A stretch of 64,000 nucleotides of DNA from Pseudomonas sp. B21-056 (GCF_026016325.1 NZ_CP087203.1:2728001-2792000); one strand, 5' to 3'; counted from the stretch's first letter, positions 8,084 to 16,727 are shown. Notes: generated from the letters alone by a model not told the origin. Program-made: numbers and translations.

Positions 8084-8764
8084 CTAGACAAAACCGACTA
8101 TGTCGCCCAGCCGAACCCTGTCGGTGGCGATCAGTGCGCGAGAGGCGTCCTGCGCCTGATCGCCGTTGCGCGCCTTGATCGCTTCCAACAGCTTCCGGAC
8201 CGCGTCCAGATCGGGTTCGATGGCGGGAAGCACAAAGACTGCGAGCTGGGCGTCTTCGATGGATTTGGACAGCAGCGGGTTATGGGAAGCGGCACCGAGG
8301 GCCAGGTAGAACATGGATTCGGCGCGCCGTAGCATGGCCGAGTTATCGGCTGCCTTGATTGCACTGAAGGCTGACTCCAGGGCGGCAAGATCGGTCGGCG
8401 TGCGGCGAGCCGCGGCATGCCGGGCAGCAGTGGGTTCGACGGCCTCCCGAAACTCGAGCATGCGCATGACCATCGCCGGGTCGCGGCTCAGGCGGCGGGA
8501 CGATATCTCCCGGAGCACTTCAAGGTCGTTGACGAACGCACCGCCGCTCGCGCCCCGACGCACCACGAAGTAGCCCTCGGTTTCCATCACCCGAAGCGCT
8601 TCTCGCAAGGTAACCCGCGAGACGCTCAACTGGTCGGCCAGGGTTCTTTCCGGCGGCAGTCTTTCGCCGGGCAACAGCAGCCCGAGGTGGACATGACGGC
8701 GCAGTACCTCGACCGTCAGGCCGTAGGCGGATTGCTGCTCGACTGCTTGAAGGCCCCAGAGCAT
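8084..8764 (-). CDS. GntR family transcriptional regulator, FCD/FadR type (1)
   Basis: A 226-residue repressor-like protein. An N-terminal winged helix (LLPGERLPPERTLADQLSVSRVTLREALRVMETEGY, roughly residues 31-66) is followed by an all-helical FCD ligand domain (FREAVEPTAARHAA onward). Its start lies three bases after the SDR 2 stop, so both are read from one minus-strand transcript. FCD domains bind small organic acids, sometimes through a metal. The palindrome at 7921-7953, just downstream and in front of SDR 1 and the permease, is the probable operator, which would place SDR 1-permease under its control. Confidence 0.9.
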   Translation of the reverse strand: MLWGLQAVEQQSAYGLTVEVLRRHVHLGLLLPGERLPPERTLADQLSVSRVTLREALRVMETEGYFVVRRGASGGAFVNDLEVLREISSRRLSRDPAMVMRMLEFREAVEPTAARHAAARRTPTDLAALESAFSAIKAADNSAMLRRAESMFYLALGAASHNPLLSKSIEDAQLAVFVLPAIEPDLDAVRKLLEAIKARNGDQAQDASRALIATDRVRLGDIVGFV

Positions 8765-8767
8765 CCG

Positions 8768-9544
8768 TCAAATGGCCGTGAACGTGTTGTCCACGAAAAT
8801 CTCGGCTCCGTTGATGAAGCTCGACTCCTCGCTGGCCAGGAACAGCGCCACGTTGGCGACTTCCTCCGGCTCACAAATCCTTCCCTGCATGATGTTCAGA
8901 TCCTGTTCCGAGGCGAAGACGCCATAGGCGCGCAACTGCGCGATTTCGTGTTCGCCGTGGCGGGTGCGAACGAAGCTGGGGCAAATGGTATTGCTGCGGA
9001 TGCCTTTGTCCCGGTACTCGACGGCGATGGCGCGTGCCAGTTGGTGCATGGCCGATTTCGATGCGCAGTAGAGCGATTCCAGATGGGTAATCGCCTTGAC
9101 GCCGGAAGAGCTGGTGCTGATCAGCACGCCATAACCACGCTTGAGCATGTCCGGCAGGACCAGGCGGGTCATCAGGAACGCACTCTTGGCATTGTTTTCC
9201 ATCATCTCGTCCCATTCGTCGATGGAAAACTCCAGGAAGGGTTTCACGATGATGGTGCCGGCGTGGTTGAACAGAATGTCGATCTGCCCGAATTTCGCGA
9301 TGGTTGCGGTGACGGCGTGCTCGGCTTGATCGGGTTTGGAAACATCCGCTTCGACGAAGAACGCCGCCAGGCCCTGGGCGAGGAGTTCCTGTTCCAGCTT
9401 TCGGCCCGCCTCGGCATCCCTGTCGACGATGGCGACCTTGGCAGATTCGCGCGCAAACAATCGGGAGGAGGCCGCGCCGGCACCATTGGCTCCGCCCGAG
9501 ATCATGGCAACGCGTCCAGCTAGTCGATCTCCGGGACGGCTCAT
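8768..9544 (-). CDS. Short-chain dehydrogenase/reductase (SDR) 2
   Basis: A 258-residue classical SDR, same length as and related to SDR 1. The NAD(P)-binding turn is SGGANGAG (residues 16-23) with Asp41 at the NAD-selective position; NHAG at 93-96, Asn118/119, a Ser cluster at 145-147, and Tyr159-x3-Lys163 (YCASK). Only a weak ribosome site is seen before the ATG. The FCD regulator follows after three bases. A roughly 450-base gap with promoter-like AT-rich DNA separates it from the divergent GntR gene at 9992. Substrate unknown; oxidation of a hydroxyl intermediate of the region's pathway is an inference. Confidence 0.88.
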   Translation of the reverse strand: MSRPGDRLAGRVAMISGGANGAGAASSRLFARESAKVAIVDRDAEAGRKLEQELLAQGLAAFFVEADVSKPDQAEHAVTATIAKFGQIDILFNHAGTIIVKPFLEFSIDEWDEMMENNAKSAFLMTRLVLPDMLKRGYGVLISTSSSGVKAITHLESLYCASKSAMHQLARAIAVEYRDKGIRSNTICPSFVRTRHGEHEIAQLRAYGVFASEQDLNIMQGRICEPEEVANVALFLASEESSFINGAEIFVDNTFTAI

Positions 9545-9991
9545 GCGGTCGAGGCCTCTGGTGTGGGAATCGCTGAATCATACGGTTGCGGGCAACGGCT
9601 ATCAAGGAAGGACGCTTGCGGCCGTCCAGGCCGTTTGTCCATATGTGTGCCGCTCCCGTCCATTGTGGGCTGCGTTTACCTGAAGACGACGTGTCGCACA
9701 CGGCCCGCGTGGCGGCGTTCTCGGACAACCACCCCTGAGGACTGCGTCGAACCTCAATGACCAGGACATTCAAATTGCGACAGGAAACATTCCTGTTAAC
9801 GACCTTGGATGGCGAGCATTACTAACATAACTGGCTGTTTTTAAAGGAATATCTCTATTTTCTATGTGTGTTTTTACAGTATTTTCTGTGTATACATACA
9901 AAATACAAAAGCGTTGACGATGCTGGCCACCCGTGCGAGGCTGGATTCAACAAGAAGCCGTACGCTTATTTGACTGCCTCGGGAGGTCATC
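9545..9991. promoter_or_regulatory. Divergent intergenic region with AT-rich promoter zone
   Basis: No gene is visible here. The first 200 bases are GC-rich; from about 9780 the sequence becomes strongly AT-rich, as expected for the promoter of the GntR gene at 9992. GGGAGG is placed seven bases before its GTG start. The region contains the 28-bp palindrome listed separately. Confidence 0.5.
9879..9906. promoter_or_regulatory. 28-bp operator-like palindrome upstream of GntR 2
   Basis: GTATTTTCTGTG (9879-9890) and CATACAAAATAC (9895-9906) are inverted copies with ten of twelve positions matching and a four-base spacer TATA. It lies 86 bases before the GTG start, in the AT-rich promoter zone. 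Autoregulation by the adjacent GntR protein is the simplest reading. A TGTATTTTG copy also occurs before the paralogous regulator at 16948. Confidence 0.5.
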
Positions 9992-10678
9992 GTGAAAAAC
10001 GGCAAAAGCACACTTTATGACGACCTCAAGCGTCAGATTCTCACGATGGAGCTGGATCCGGACGAGGTGCTGGACGAGGTTGCCATCAGCGAGCGCTACG
10101 GCCTCTCCAGGACTCCGGTACGGGAAGTTTTCAGGCGTCTTGCCGGCGAGGGGTATATCCAGATCAGGGAGAACCGCGGTGCCCGGGTGATTCCCATGAA
10201 CCACTCGACCTTGCGCAATTTTTTCCTGGTCGCGCCCATGGTCTATGCCGCGATCGGCCGTCTGGCCGTGCTCAACTTCAAGGCTCATCAACTGGCTGAG
10301 CTGAAGGAAACCCAGCGGCGTTTTCGTGCGGCGACGGTGTCCCGTGATGCACTGATGATGGTGGTCGAGAACAACCGGTTCCACGCCATCATGGGTGAGA
10401 TGTCAGGCAACCAGTACCTGGAACCCAGCCTGGAACGATTGCTGATTGATCATGCCCGTATCGGTCACACTTTCTTCCGTCCCCGTGATGCGGATATGGA
10501 ACAACGCCTGGAACTTTCTGCCGAGCATCACGACGCTTTTATCGTGGCGATTGAAAACCGTGATGAAAGTGCAGTCGTCGATCTGGTGTTTGAACACTGG
10601 GAACTTTCTCGGGAAAACATGGAAATGTTTATTGCTCCTCATGGAATGAGCGCAGACCTGTCATTCCAGATTAAATGA
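9992..10678 (+). CDS. GntR family transcriptional regulator, FCD type (2)
   Basis: A 228-residue regulator with a GTG start behind GGGAGG. The winged helix covers about residues 8-70 (ISERYGLSRTPVREVFRRLAGEGYI); the FCD domain follows, with metal/ligand-type residues in FHAIM, LLIDHARIG and EHHDAFIVAIENRD. It is a paralogue of the regulator at 16948-17673: the pattern RLLIDHAR-G, DM---LE--A--HD--I-AIE and ELSR--M is shared. It stands in front of importer system 2 on the same strand and likely controls it. Confidence 0.9.
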   Translation: MKNGKSTLYDDLKRQILTMELDPDEVLDEVAISERYGLSRTPVREVFRRLAGEGYIQIRENRGARVIPMNHSTLRNFFLVAPMVYAAIGRLAVLNFKAHQLAELKETQRRFRAATVSRDALMMVVENNRFHAIMGEMSGNQYLEPSLERLLIDHARIGHTFFRPRDADMEQRLELSAEHHDAFIVAIENRDESAVVDLVFEHWELSRENMEMFIAPHGMSADLSFQIK

Positions 10679-10746
10679 TATTGGGCCGCGCTGGATGAGC
10701 GAAGGAACGATACGAACTTTGATGCCGAAGAGGCGAGGGAATTGAG

Positions 10747-10770
10747 TGTCAATCCAGTCCTGGATTGACA
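10747..10770. promoter_or_regulatory. Perfect 24-bp palindrome upstream of importer 2
   Basis: TGTCAATCCAG, TC, CTGGATTGACA: a perfect 11-bp inverted repeat with a two-base centre, 103 bases before the binding-protein start and 69 bases after the GntR stop. No T-run follows, so an operator for the importer operon is more likely than a terminator, although the palindrome could also form an mRNA stem. Confidence 0.5.
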
Positions 10771-10872
10771 GGCAATAATAGCTGGAACAGAGGGTGAACT
10801 TGTTGTTGTATCCACGGGTTTCTGTTGTCTGGAGGCCAATATAATAAGTTTAAACGTTGATCGAGGAACACC

Positions 10873-11721
10873 ATGAAAAAAATCTGGAAGGCCGTCTGCG
10901 CGGTCGCGATGTTGGGCATGGTCATGATGCCTGTCCACGCTGAAGAAAAAACCATCACCATGGGTACGCTGTCCTGGGAGGACTTGACGCCCATTACCGG
11001 TATTACCAAGAAAGTACTTGAGGATTCCGGTTACACGGTAAAAGTCGTTGAGTTTTCCGAATGGGGTATTGCCTACGCCGCCTTGAGCAAGGGTGATATC
11101 CAGGTCCTGGCTTCTCAAACGGATTACGCCGCGAACGACTACTGGAACAAAAACAAGAACCGTCTGGAAAAACTGTCGCCTGTTTCCTATGGACTGTACC
11201 AGGCCATTGCCGTACCGAAATATGTCGATATCGACTCTCTCGACCAACTTAATGCCAACGCTGACAAGTTTGGTGGAAAGATCATCGGTATCGAGCCGGG
11301 TTCGGGCTTGATGAACGACGCGACCAATGCAGTCAGTGCCTACGGCATCAAGTTGAAGTTGCTCGAAGGCAGTACCGCTGCGATGACCGCTGCTCTGAAA
11401 TCGGCTGTCGATCGCAAGGAATGGGTCGCGGTAGCGATCTGGGAACCTTCGTGGATGGCGCAGAAGTTTGACCTGAAGTTCCTCAAGGATCCAAAAGGCA
11501 TTTTCCCGCCACCACAAGGTTACTACTGGATCGGCCACAAGGATTTCTCCAAGAGCTATCCGCAAGCGCGTGAGCTGATGGCCAGCGTGTATGTGCCGAT
11601 TGGCGATATCACCGCGATCAACGGTGAAGTCAAGGATGGCAAGACCATGGAACAGGCCATCAAAGGCTGGACCGACGGTCATGCCGATCTGCTGAAGCGT
11701 TGGGAAAACGTGAAGAAATAA
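10873..11721 (+). CDS. Glycine betaine-type ABC transporter substrate-binding protein (system 2)
   Basis: A 282-residue periplasmic protein with a short signal peptide (MKKIWKAVCAVAMLG, cleavage after PVHA). The mature protein is OpuAC-like: ITMGTLSWEDLTPITGITKKVLE, later GIEPGSGLM and VAIWEPSWMAQKFDLKFL; tryptophans in LSWED and the WEPSW pair are the type of residue that cages quaternary ammonium groups. It is clearly different from the 359-residue protein of system 1, so the two importers probably take different ligands. GAGGAACACC precedes the ATG. A hairpin follows, then the ATPase and two permease genes. Confidence 0.9.
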   Translation: MKKIWKAVCAVAMLGMVMMPVHAEEKTITMGTLSWEDLTPITGITKKVLEDSGYTVKVVEFSEWGIAYAALSKGDIQVLASQTDYAANDYWNKNKNRLEKLSPVSYGLYQAIAVPKYVDIDSLDQLNANADKFGGKIIGIEPGSGLMNDATNAVSAYGIKLKLLEGSTAAMTAALKSAVDRKEWVAVAIWEPSWMAQKFDLKFLKDPKGIFPPPQGYYWIGHKDFSKSYPQARELMASVYVPIGDITAINGEVKDGKTMEQAIKGWTDGHADLLKRWENVKK

Positions 11722-11730
11722 CAATGAGCA

Positions 11731-11771
11731 GGCCTGTGCGCCCGGGTCCATGGAGTCGGGCCGCACAGGCC
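11731..11771 (+). promoter_or_regulatory. Intercistronic hairpin after the system-2 binding-protein gene
   Basis: GGCCTGTGCG (11731-11740) pairs with CGCACAGGCC (11762-11771), extended inward by CCCG/CGGG with one bulged C. It starts ten bases after the stop codon and has no T-run. It is placed like the stem at 3431-3458 and probably plays the same part in keeping binding-protein mRNA abundant. Confidence 0.65.
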
Positions 11772-11848
11772 ACACATTGGTTTTACGCTACTGCCGCCTT
11801 TTGATTCATCAGAGAGACCAGGCACAACTGGTCCGACGGGTTACGAAA

Positions 11849-12964
11849 ATGACAACGCCCAAAATAGACACGAACGAAGTGCTGGTGGATTGCCAGTCCG
11901 TCTGGAAAATCTTCGGTAAGAACGCACCTGCGGCGATGGATGCCGTCGTCAAGCAGGGGCTGACCAAGACTCAAATCCTGCAGAACTACGGCTGCGTGGT
12001 CGGGGTATCCGACGTCAATCTCCAGGTTCGACGTGGAGAAATCTTTTGCATCATGGGCTTGTCCGGCAGCGGCAAATCTACACTGATCAGGCTTCTCAAC
12101 AAACTCATCACGCCGAGTGCGGGCAAGGTCCTCGTCAAGGGCAAGGATCTGTCGTCCCTCACTGCTGCGCAACTGCGGGAAGTCAGGGCGCGTCATATCG
12201 GCATGGTTTTTCAAAGCGTGGCTTTGTTGCCTAACCGGACGGTCCTGGAAAACACCGCCTTCGGCCTGGAAGTGCAGGGCGTGGGCAAGGCCGAGCGCTA
12301 CAAGGTGGCCGAACAGGCATTGGCCAAGGTGGGTTTGAGCGACTGGACGTCCCGCTATCCGAGCGAGTTGTCCGGTGGCATGCAACAACGGGTCGGGCTG
12401 GCGCGTGCGATCACCGCCGATCCGGAAGTGATTCTGATGGACGAACCTTTCAGTGCCCTTGATCCATTGATTCGTCGGCAGTTGCAGGATGAGTTCCGCC
12501 AACTGACCAAGGAACTGGGCAAGTCCGCTGTATTCATTACTCACGACCTGGAGGAGGCCATCCGCATCGGGGATCGCATCGCGATCATGAAGGATGGTGT
12601 GATCATCCAGGTCGGTACCGCCGAGGAGATCGTCCTCAACCCGGCTGACGACTACGTCGCCGAATTCGTGGCGGGGATTTCCAGGCTGCACCTGGTCAAG
12701 GCCCAGTCGGTCATGACGCCGGTCGAGGTGTATCAGGCGGCGAACCCCGGATGTGATATCGCAAGGTTCGCCAAAACCACGGTCGACGCGGATATCGACG
12801 CACTCATCGGCTTGACGGTGAAATCCGATCGCGACGCACTCGCGGTGGTCGATAACGGCGTGGTGGTGGGGATCGTCACGATCCGTGATCTGCTGCGCGG
12901 CGTCCAGGGTATTGCGAATGACTTCGCAACGTCGACTGTCACGGAGCTGGAGGCGTCGACATGA
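11849..12964 (+). CDS. Glycine betaine-type ABC transporter ATPase (system 2)
   Basis: A 371-residue ATPase; the ATG at 11849 is chosen because the upstream extension crosses the hairpin. It has the OpuAA/ProV extension (QGLTKTQILQNYG), Walker A GLSGSGKS, Q-loop VFQSVALLPNR, signature LSGGMQQR, and DEPFSALDPL. The C-terminal 90 or so residues retain a CBS-like part (DALAVVDNGVVVGIVTIRDLL). It overlaps the first permease start (ATGA) and should energise both permeases. Confidence 0.92.
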   Translation: MTTPKIDTNEVLVDCQSVWKIFGKNAPAAMDAVVKQGLTKTQILQNYGCVVGVSDVNLQVRRGEIFCIMGLSGSGKSTLIRLLNKLITPSAGKVLVKGKDLSSLTAAQLREVRARHIGMVFQSVALLPNRTVLENTAFGLEVQGVGKAERYKVAEQALAKVGLSDWTSRYPSELSGGMQQRVGLARAITADPEVILMDEPFSALDPLIRRQLQDEFRQLTKELGKSAVFITHDLEEAIRIGDRIAIMKDGVIIQVGTAEEIVLNPADDYVAEFVAGISRLHLVKAQSVMTPVEVYQAANPGCDIARFAKTTVDADIDALIGLTVKSDRDALAVVDNGVVVGIVTIRDLLRGVQGIANDFATSTVTELEAST

Positions 12965-13809
12965 GCACGCCAGACTTTTCCGCCCAGTTCGATTCGACTG
13001 TCGATGCCAGCCTGGAATGGCTATCGGATCACGGCGAATTCCTGTTCGATGCGGCCAATGGGTTGCTGACGGGTGTTTACCACGCCGTGCAGTGGTGCGT
13101 GGCCTATCCGCCGTATTATGTCGTCGCAGGCATCCTGGCCCTGATGGGTTGGCGCATGGTCGGCATCCGGTTTGCAATTCTCACCGGGCTGGCGTTGCTG
13201 TTCTGCGACGTCATCGGTTTGTGGCCGGAGACGGTCAGTACGCTGGCCTTGGTGCTGGCAGCGACCGTGTTGGCGTTGGTCGTGGCCATTCCGTTGGGCG
13301 TACTCACAGGCCTGGCACCGTCCATCGATCGCGTCGTGGACCCTTGCCTGGACCTGGTGCAAACCCTGCCGCCCTACATCTATCTGCTGCCGGCCATTGC
13401 CTTGCTCGGCTATGGCCCGGCCACCGCGCTGCTGGCGACGTTCATCGTCGCGGTGCCACCGGCCATGCGCTTGACCTCCCTGGGGATTCGCATGACGCCC
13501 CGGGAGTTCATCGAGTTGGGAGACGCCAGCGGCGTCACCGGTTGGCAGATGTTCTTCAAGATCCGCTTGCCCTTCGCCATGCCGAGCATCATGGCCGGGG
13601 TCAATCAGAGCCTGATGATGGCGTTCGGCATGGTCGTCATTGCCGGCATCGTCGGATCCGGCGGCCTGGGTGAAGCCATTTATGGTGCCGTCCGCACGTT
13701 GGATATCGCCAAGTCGATCAACGCCGCCATTGCCATCGTCATCCTGACCATGATCCTGGATCGATTGGCGCAAAGCGCTGCGCGATCCCGGATGGGAGAT
13801 TCCCAATGA
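12961..13809 (+). CDS. Glycine betaine-type ABC transporter permease (system 2, first)
   Basis: A 282-residue ProW/OpuAB-like permease with a soluble N-terminus of about 45 residues and six hydrophobic segments. The EAA loop reads GDASGVTGWQMFFKIRLPFAMPSIMAGVNQ. The start overlaps the ATPase stop (ATGA) and its own stop overlaps the start of a second permease gene, so ATPase and both permeases are translationally coupled. Paired with the next gene it would form a heterodimeric channel, which is not the usual arrangement of ProW-type systems. Confidence 0.9.
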   Translation: MSTPDFSAQFDSTVDASLEWLSDHGEFLFDAANGLLTGVYHAVQWCVAYPPYYVVAGILALMGWRMVGIRFAILTGLALLFCDVIGLWPETVSTLALVLAATVLALVVAIPLGVLTGLAPSIDRVVDPCLDLVQTLPPYIYLLPAIALLGYGPATALLATFIVAVPPAMRLTSLGIRMTPREFIELGDASGVTGWQMFFKIRLPFAMPSIMAGVNQSLMMAFGMVVIAGIVGSGGLGEAIYGAVRTLDIAKSINAAIAIVILTMILDRLAQSAARSRMGDSQ

Positions 13810-14651
13810 CCACGCAAATCCAGTTTTCTCCAGGTGAATTCCTGGCCCCCGGCGTGGACTGGCTGAACGCCAATCTTCACGGTTTTTTCAAAGGGATCAG
13901 CCAGGTCATCGAAGCGGTCCTGGGCGCCGTGGAGGGCGTGCTGCTGGCCCCCAACCCCTACGTGCTGATCGGCATTGTCGTCGCCCTGGCATTCTTTTTC
14001 ACCAACAAGAAAGTGGCGTTGTTTGCCGCCGCGATGTTGGCGTTCTGCCTGTTCTCGGGACTCTGGGTTGCCTCCATGCAGACCATTGCACTGGTTTCCG
14101 TGGCGGTGTTGATCTCGGTGGCGATTGCCTTCCCGCTGGGTGTGCTGGCGGCACGGGTGAAGCGGGTTGATGAGGCGTTCCTGCCGATCCTCAACATCAT
14201 GCAGACCGTTCCGCCTTGGGTTTACCTGATCCCTGCGGTCATGCTGTTCAGTCTCGGACGCGTGCCCGCGATCATCGCGACGATCGTCTACGGCATCCCG
14301 CCGATGCTCCGGTTGACCACGCTGGCCTTCAAGCAACTGCCCAAAGACCTGTTGGAACTGGGCCAGGCCATTGGTGCATCCCCGAGGTCGATCCTGTTCA
14401 AGATCGAACTGCCGACAGCGGCTCCCACGCTGCTGGTCGGGTTGAACCAATGCATCCTGCTGTCCCTCGCCATGGTGGTGTTGGCGGGCCTGGTGGGGGC
14501 GGGTGGCCTGGGGGCGGAAGTGACTCGCGGCCTTACCCGGATGGAGATGGGGCTCGGGTTGCGAGCCGGCCTGGCAATCGTCGCCGTGGCGCTGTTGCTG
14601 GACCGACTGTCCCGTGGCGCGTTGCAGCGTCATTCCCCACGCACGCTCTGA
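13806..14651 (+). CDS. Glycine betaine-type ABC transporter permease (system 2, second)
   Basis: A 281-residue permease homologous to its upstream neighbour, with EAA loop GQAIGASPRSILFKIELPTAAPTLLVGLNQ and similar helices (LNIMQTVPPWVYLIPAVMLFSLGRVP). Start overlaps the previous stop (ATGA). The two permeases differ enough to look like an old duplication that has diverged, which suits a heterodimer or alternative homodimers. The proline-racemase-family gene begins 13 bases downstream and is probably on the same transcript. Confidence 0.9.
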   Translation: MTTQIQFSPGEFLAPGVDWLNANLHGFFKGISQVIEAVLGAVEGVLLAPNPYVLIGIVVALAFFFTNKKVALFAAAMLAFCLFSGLWVASMQTIALVSVAVLISVAIAFPLGVLAARVKRVDEAFLPILNIMQTVPPWVYLIPAVMLFSLGRVPAIIATIVYGIPPMLRLTTLAFKQLPKDLLELGQAIGASPRSILFKIELPTAAPTLLVGLNQCILLSLAMVVLAGLVGAGGLGAEVTRGLTRMEMGLGLRAGLAIVAVALLLDRLSRGALQRHSPRTL

Positions 14652-14664
14652 GAGAGTCGCCCCG

Positions 14665-15663
14665 ATGAGACGTAGCTTTTTTTGTGTCGACTCCCATGCC
14701 TGCGGGAATCCGGTTCGGGTGGTGACGGGCGGCGGGCCTCTGTTGCCGTCCGTATCGATGGCGGAGCGCCGTGAGATCTTCGTGCGTGAGCATGACTGGG
14801 TGCGCACGGCGTTGATGTTCGAGCCCAGGGGCCACGACATCATGTCCGGCGTCATCATCTATCCGTCTTCGCGCGATGATTGCGATTTCGGGGCGTTATT
14901 CATCGAAGTCAGCGGCTGTCTGCCCATGTGCGGCGCGGGCACCATCGGCTTGTCGACCGTCGTGATCGAAGAGGGGCTGGTCACACCACGCGAGCCCGGC
15001 AAGTTGGCCATCGAGACACCCGCCGGTCGCGTGGATGTCGACTACACCCTCAATGGCGAATTTGTCGACGCCATCCGCCTGTTCAACGTGGCCAGCTATC
15101 TGCACAGCGCCGACGTGCGGGTCGAGGTGCCGGGGGTTGGCGAGCTCGTCGTGGACATTGCCTACGGTGGCAATTTCTACGCGGTGGTCGAACCGCAGGC
15201 GAACTGGGCCGGCCTGACGGGCATGACGACGGCGGACATCGTTGGCATGAGCCAGAAACTGCGCGCGGCCCTGGCGCATGTATCCGTTCCTGTGCACCCC
15301 GAGAACAGCAGGATCGAAGGTGTTCACCATGTGATCTGGTGCGACGACGGACAGGGCACCGCAGCCGATGGGCGCGGTGCGGTGTTCTATGGCGACAAGG
15401 CGATCGACCGGTCTCCGGGTGGCACCGGTACGTCGGCGCGCATGGCCCAACTGTTCGCCAAGGGGCGGCTGAAGGTGGGCGACACGTTCCGCAATGAAAG
15501 CCTGATCGGAACCATCTTCGAGGGTCGCGTCGAAGCATCGGTCAGCGTCGGGCCGTTTGAAGGCATCAGGCCGAGCATTGGAGGCTGGGCGCAGATCACC
15601 GGGCACAACACGATCTTTGTCGATGACAAGGATCCGTTGCGTCACGGTTTCCAGCTCGCTTGA
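14665..15663 (+). CDS. Proline racemase family protein lacking the second catalytic cysteine
   Basis: A 332-residue member of the proline racemase / hydroxyproline epimerase / 3-hydroxyproline dehydratase family; the ATG at 14665 follows AGAGAG and precedes the usual FFCVDSHACGNPVRVV start. The first catalytic Cys is present (Cys89, LPMCGAGTIG), although the following His of CGHGT is Ala. The second motif, normally SPCGTGTSA, reads SPGGTGTSA, with Gly252 in place of Cys. Known active groups carry Cys/Cys (epimerases), Ser/Cys or Cys/Thr (dehydratases) at these two places. A Cys/Gly pair cannot do two-base racemisation, so a one-base lyase reaction or a lost function is more likely. It lies directly behind importer 2 and probably acts on the imported compound. 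Confidence 0.88.
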   Translation: MRRSFFCVDSHACGNPVRVVTGGGPLLPSVSMAERREIFVREHDWVRTALMFEPRGHDIMSGVIIYPSSRDDCDFGALFIEVSGCLPMCGAGTIGLSTVVIEEGLVTPREPGKLAIETPAGRVDVDYTLNGEFVDAIRLFNVASYLHSADVRVEVPGVGELVVDIAYGGNFYAVVEPQANWAGLTGMTTADIVGMSQKLRAALAHVSVPVHPENSRIEGVHHVIWCDDGQGTAADGRGAVFYGDKAIDRSPGGTGTSARMAQLFAKGRLKVGDTFRNESLIGTIFEGRVEASVSVGPFEGIRPSIGGWAQITGHNTIFVDDKDPLRHGFQLA

Positions 15664-15743
15664 CCCGCAACACACCCGACATCGTATTCGTCACGTAGAA
15701 GAGTAGGCAGAAATTGATCGAACGACGCCAATTTAGCGGAGGC

Positions 15744-16727
15744 ATGAAAGGCAAGAATTTCCGCTATCTGAATGAAAACCCCGACAAGATGAGCCGGATG
15801 GTGCGCGTGGGGTTTCTGCTGCTCGAACATTTCTCGCTGCCGGCATTCACTCAGGCCCTGGATACGATTGTCACGGCGAACCTGTTGCGCCCCAAGCTGT
15901 TCTCATCGCGGACTTTCGGTCTGAGCGAAGGGGAGGTCATCAGCGATCTGGGCCTGGTCATCCGGCCGGACACCCGTATCGATTGCTCGCTGATCAAGGA
16001 CCTGGATCTGCTGGTCATCTGTGGTGGCTACCGGACGGAACTGAAGGCATCGGAAGAACTGGTCCATCTGCTCAGGACCGCCGCCGAGCTGGAGATCGGC
16101 CTGGCCGGCTTGTGGAATGGCGCGTGGTTCCTGGGGCGCGCCGGGCTGCTGGACGGCTACCGGTGCGCCATTCATCCCGAACACCGGCCCGCGCTTGCGG
16201 AATTCTGCAAGGCGACGCAGGTCAGCAGCGAGCCTTATGTGATCGATCGGGACCGCCTTACCGCGTCCAGTCCCTCCGGGGCTTTCCACATGGCACTGGA
16301 CTGGATCAAGGGGCTTCACGACAAAGCGCTGGTCGAGGGGATCGAGGACATCCTGTCATTCGAAGAGTCACGCTACCGGCGCATCAAGCCGACTGAAAAT
16401 GTCTGCCTGAGTGCACCGCTGCGCGAGGTGGTGAAGTTGATGGACGCCAACCTCGAGGAGCCTTTGGAACTGGAGCAACTGGCCGTCTATGCCGGCCGGT
16501 CACGGCGTCAACTGGAGCGGCTGTTCAAGGAGCAATTGGGAACGACGCCACAACGGTATTACATGGAACTGCGTATCACCGAAGCACGCAGGCTTCTGCA
16601 ACATACCGAGTTGTCCCAGGTCGAGGTCCTGGTGGCGTGTGGTTTCGTTTCCCCGAGCCACTTCAGCAAGTGCTACAGCTCTTATTTTGGTTATCGCCCG
16701 TCAAAGGAGGTCAGGCTGGTCAAGTAG
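15744..16727 (+). CDS. GlxA-type AraC family transcriptional regulator (DJ-1/PfpI + AraC HTH)
   Basis: About 327 residues. The N-terminal two thirds is a DJ-1/PfpI-like amidotransferase fold (VGFLLLEHFSLPAFTQALD, LDLLVICGGYRTEL, AGLWNGAWFLGRAGLLDG); the C-terminal third is a double HTH AraC domain (LEQLAVYAGRSRRQLERLF and VEVLVACGFVSPSHFSKCY). This architecture is shared by GbdR, CdhR and ArgR of Pseudomonas, which activate betaine, dehydrocarnitine and arginine genes. The start is uncertain: ATG at 15744 (very close to GGAGG), a TTG at 15714, or ATG at 15789. By family and position it is a good candidate activator of the importer 2 or oxidase genes. Confidence 0.85.
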   Translation: MKGKNFRYLNENPDKMSRMVRVGFLLLEHFSLPAFTQALDTIVTANLLRPKLFSSRTFGLSEGEVISDLGLVIRPDTRIDCSLIKDLDLLVICGGYRTELKASEELVHLLRTAAELEIGLAGLWNGAWFLGRAGLLDGYRCAIHPEHRPALAEFCKATQVSSEPYVIDRDRLTASSPSGAFHMALDWIKGLHDKALVEGIEDILSFEESRYRRIKPTENVCLSAPLREVVKLMDANLEEPLELEQLAVYAGRSRRQLERLFKEQLGTTPQRYYMELRITEARRLLQHTELSQVEVLVACGFVSPSHFSKCYSSYFGYRPSKEVRLVK

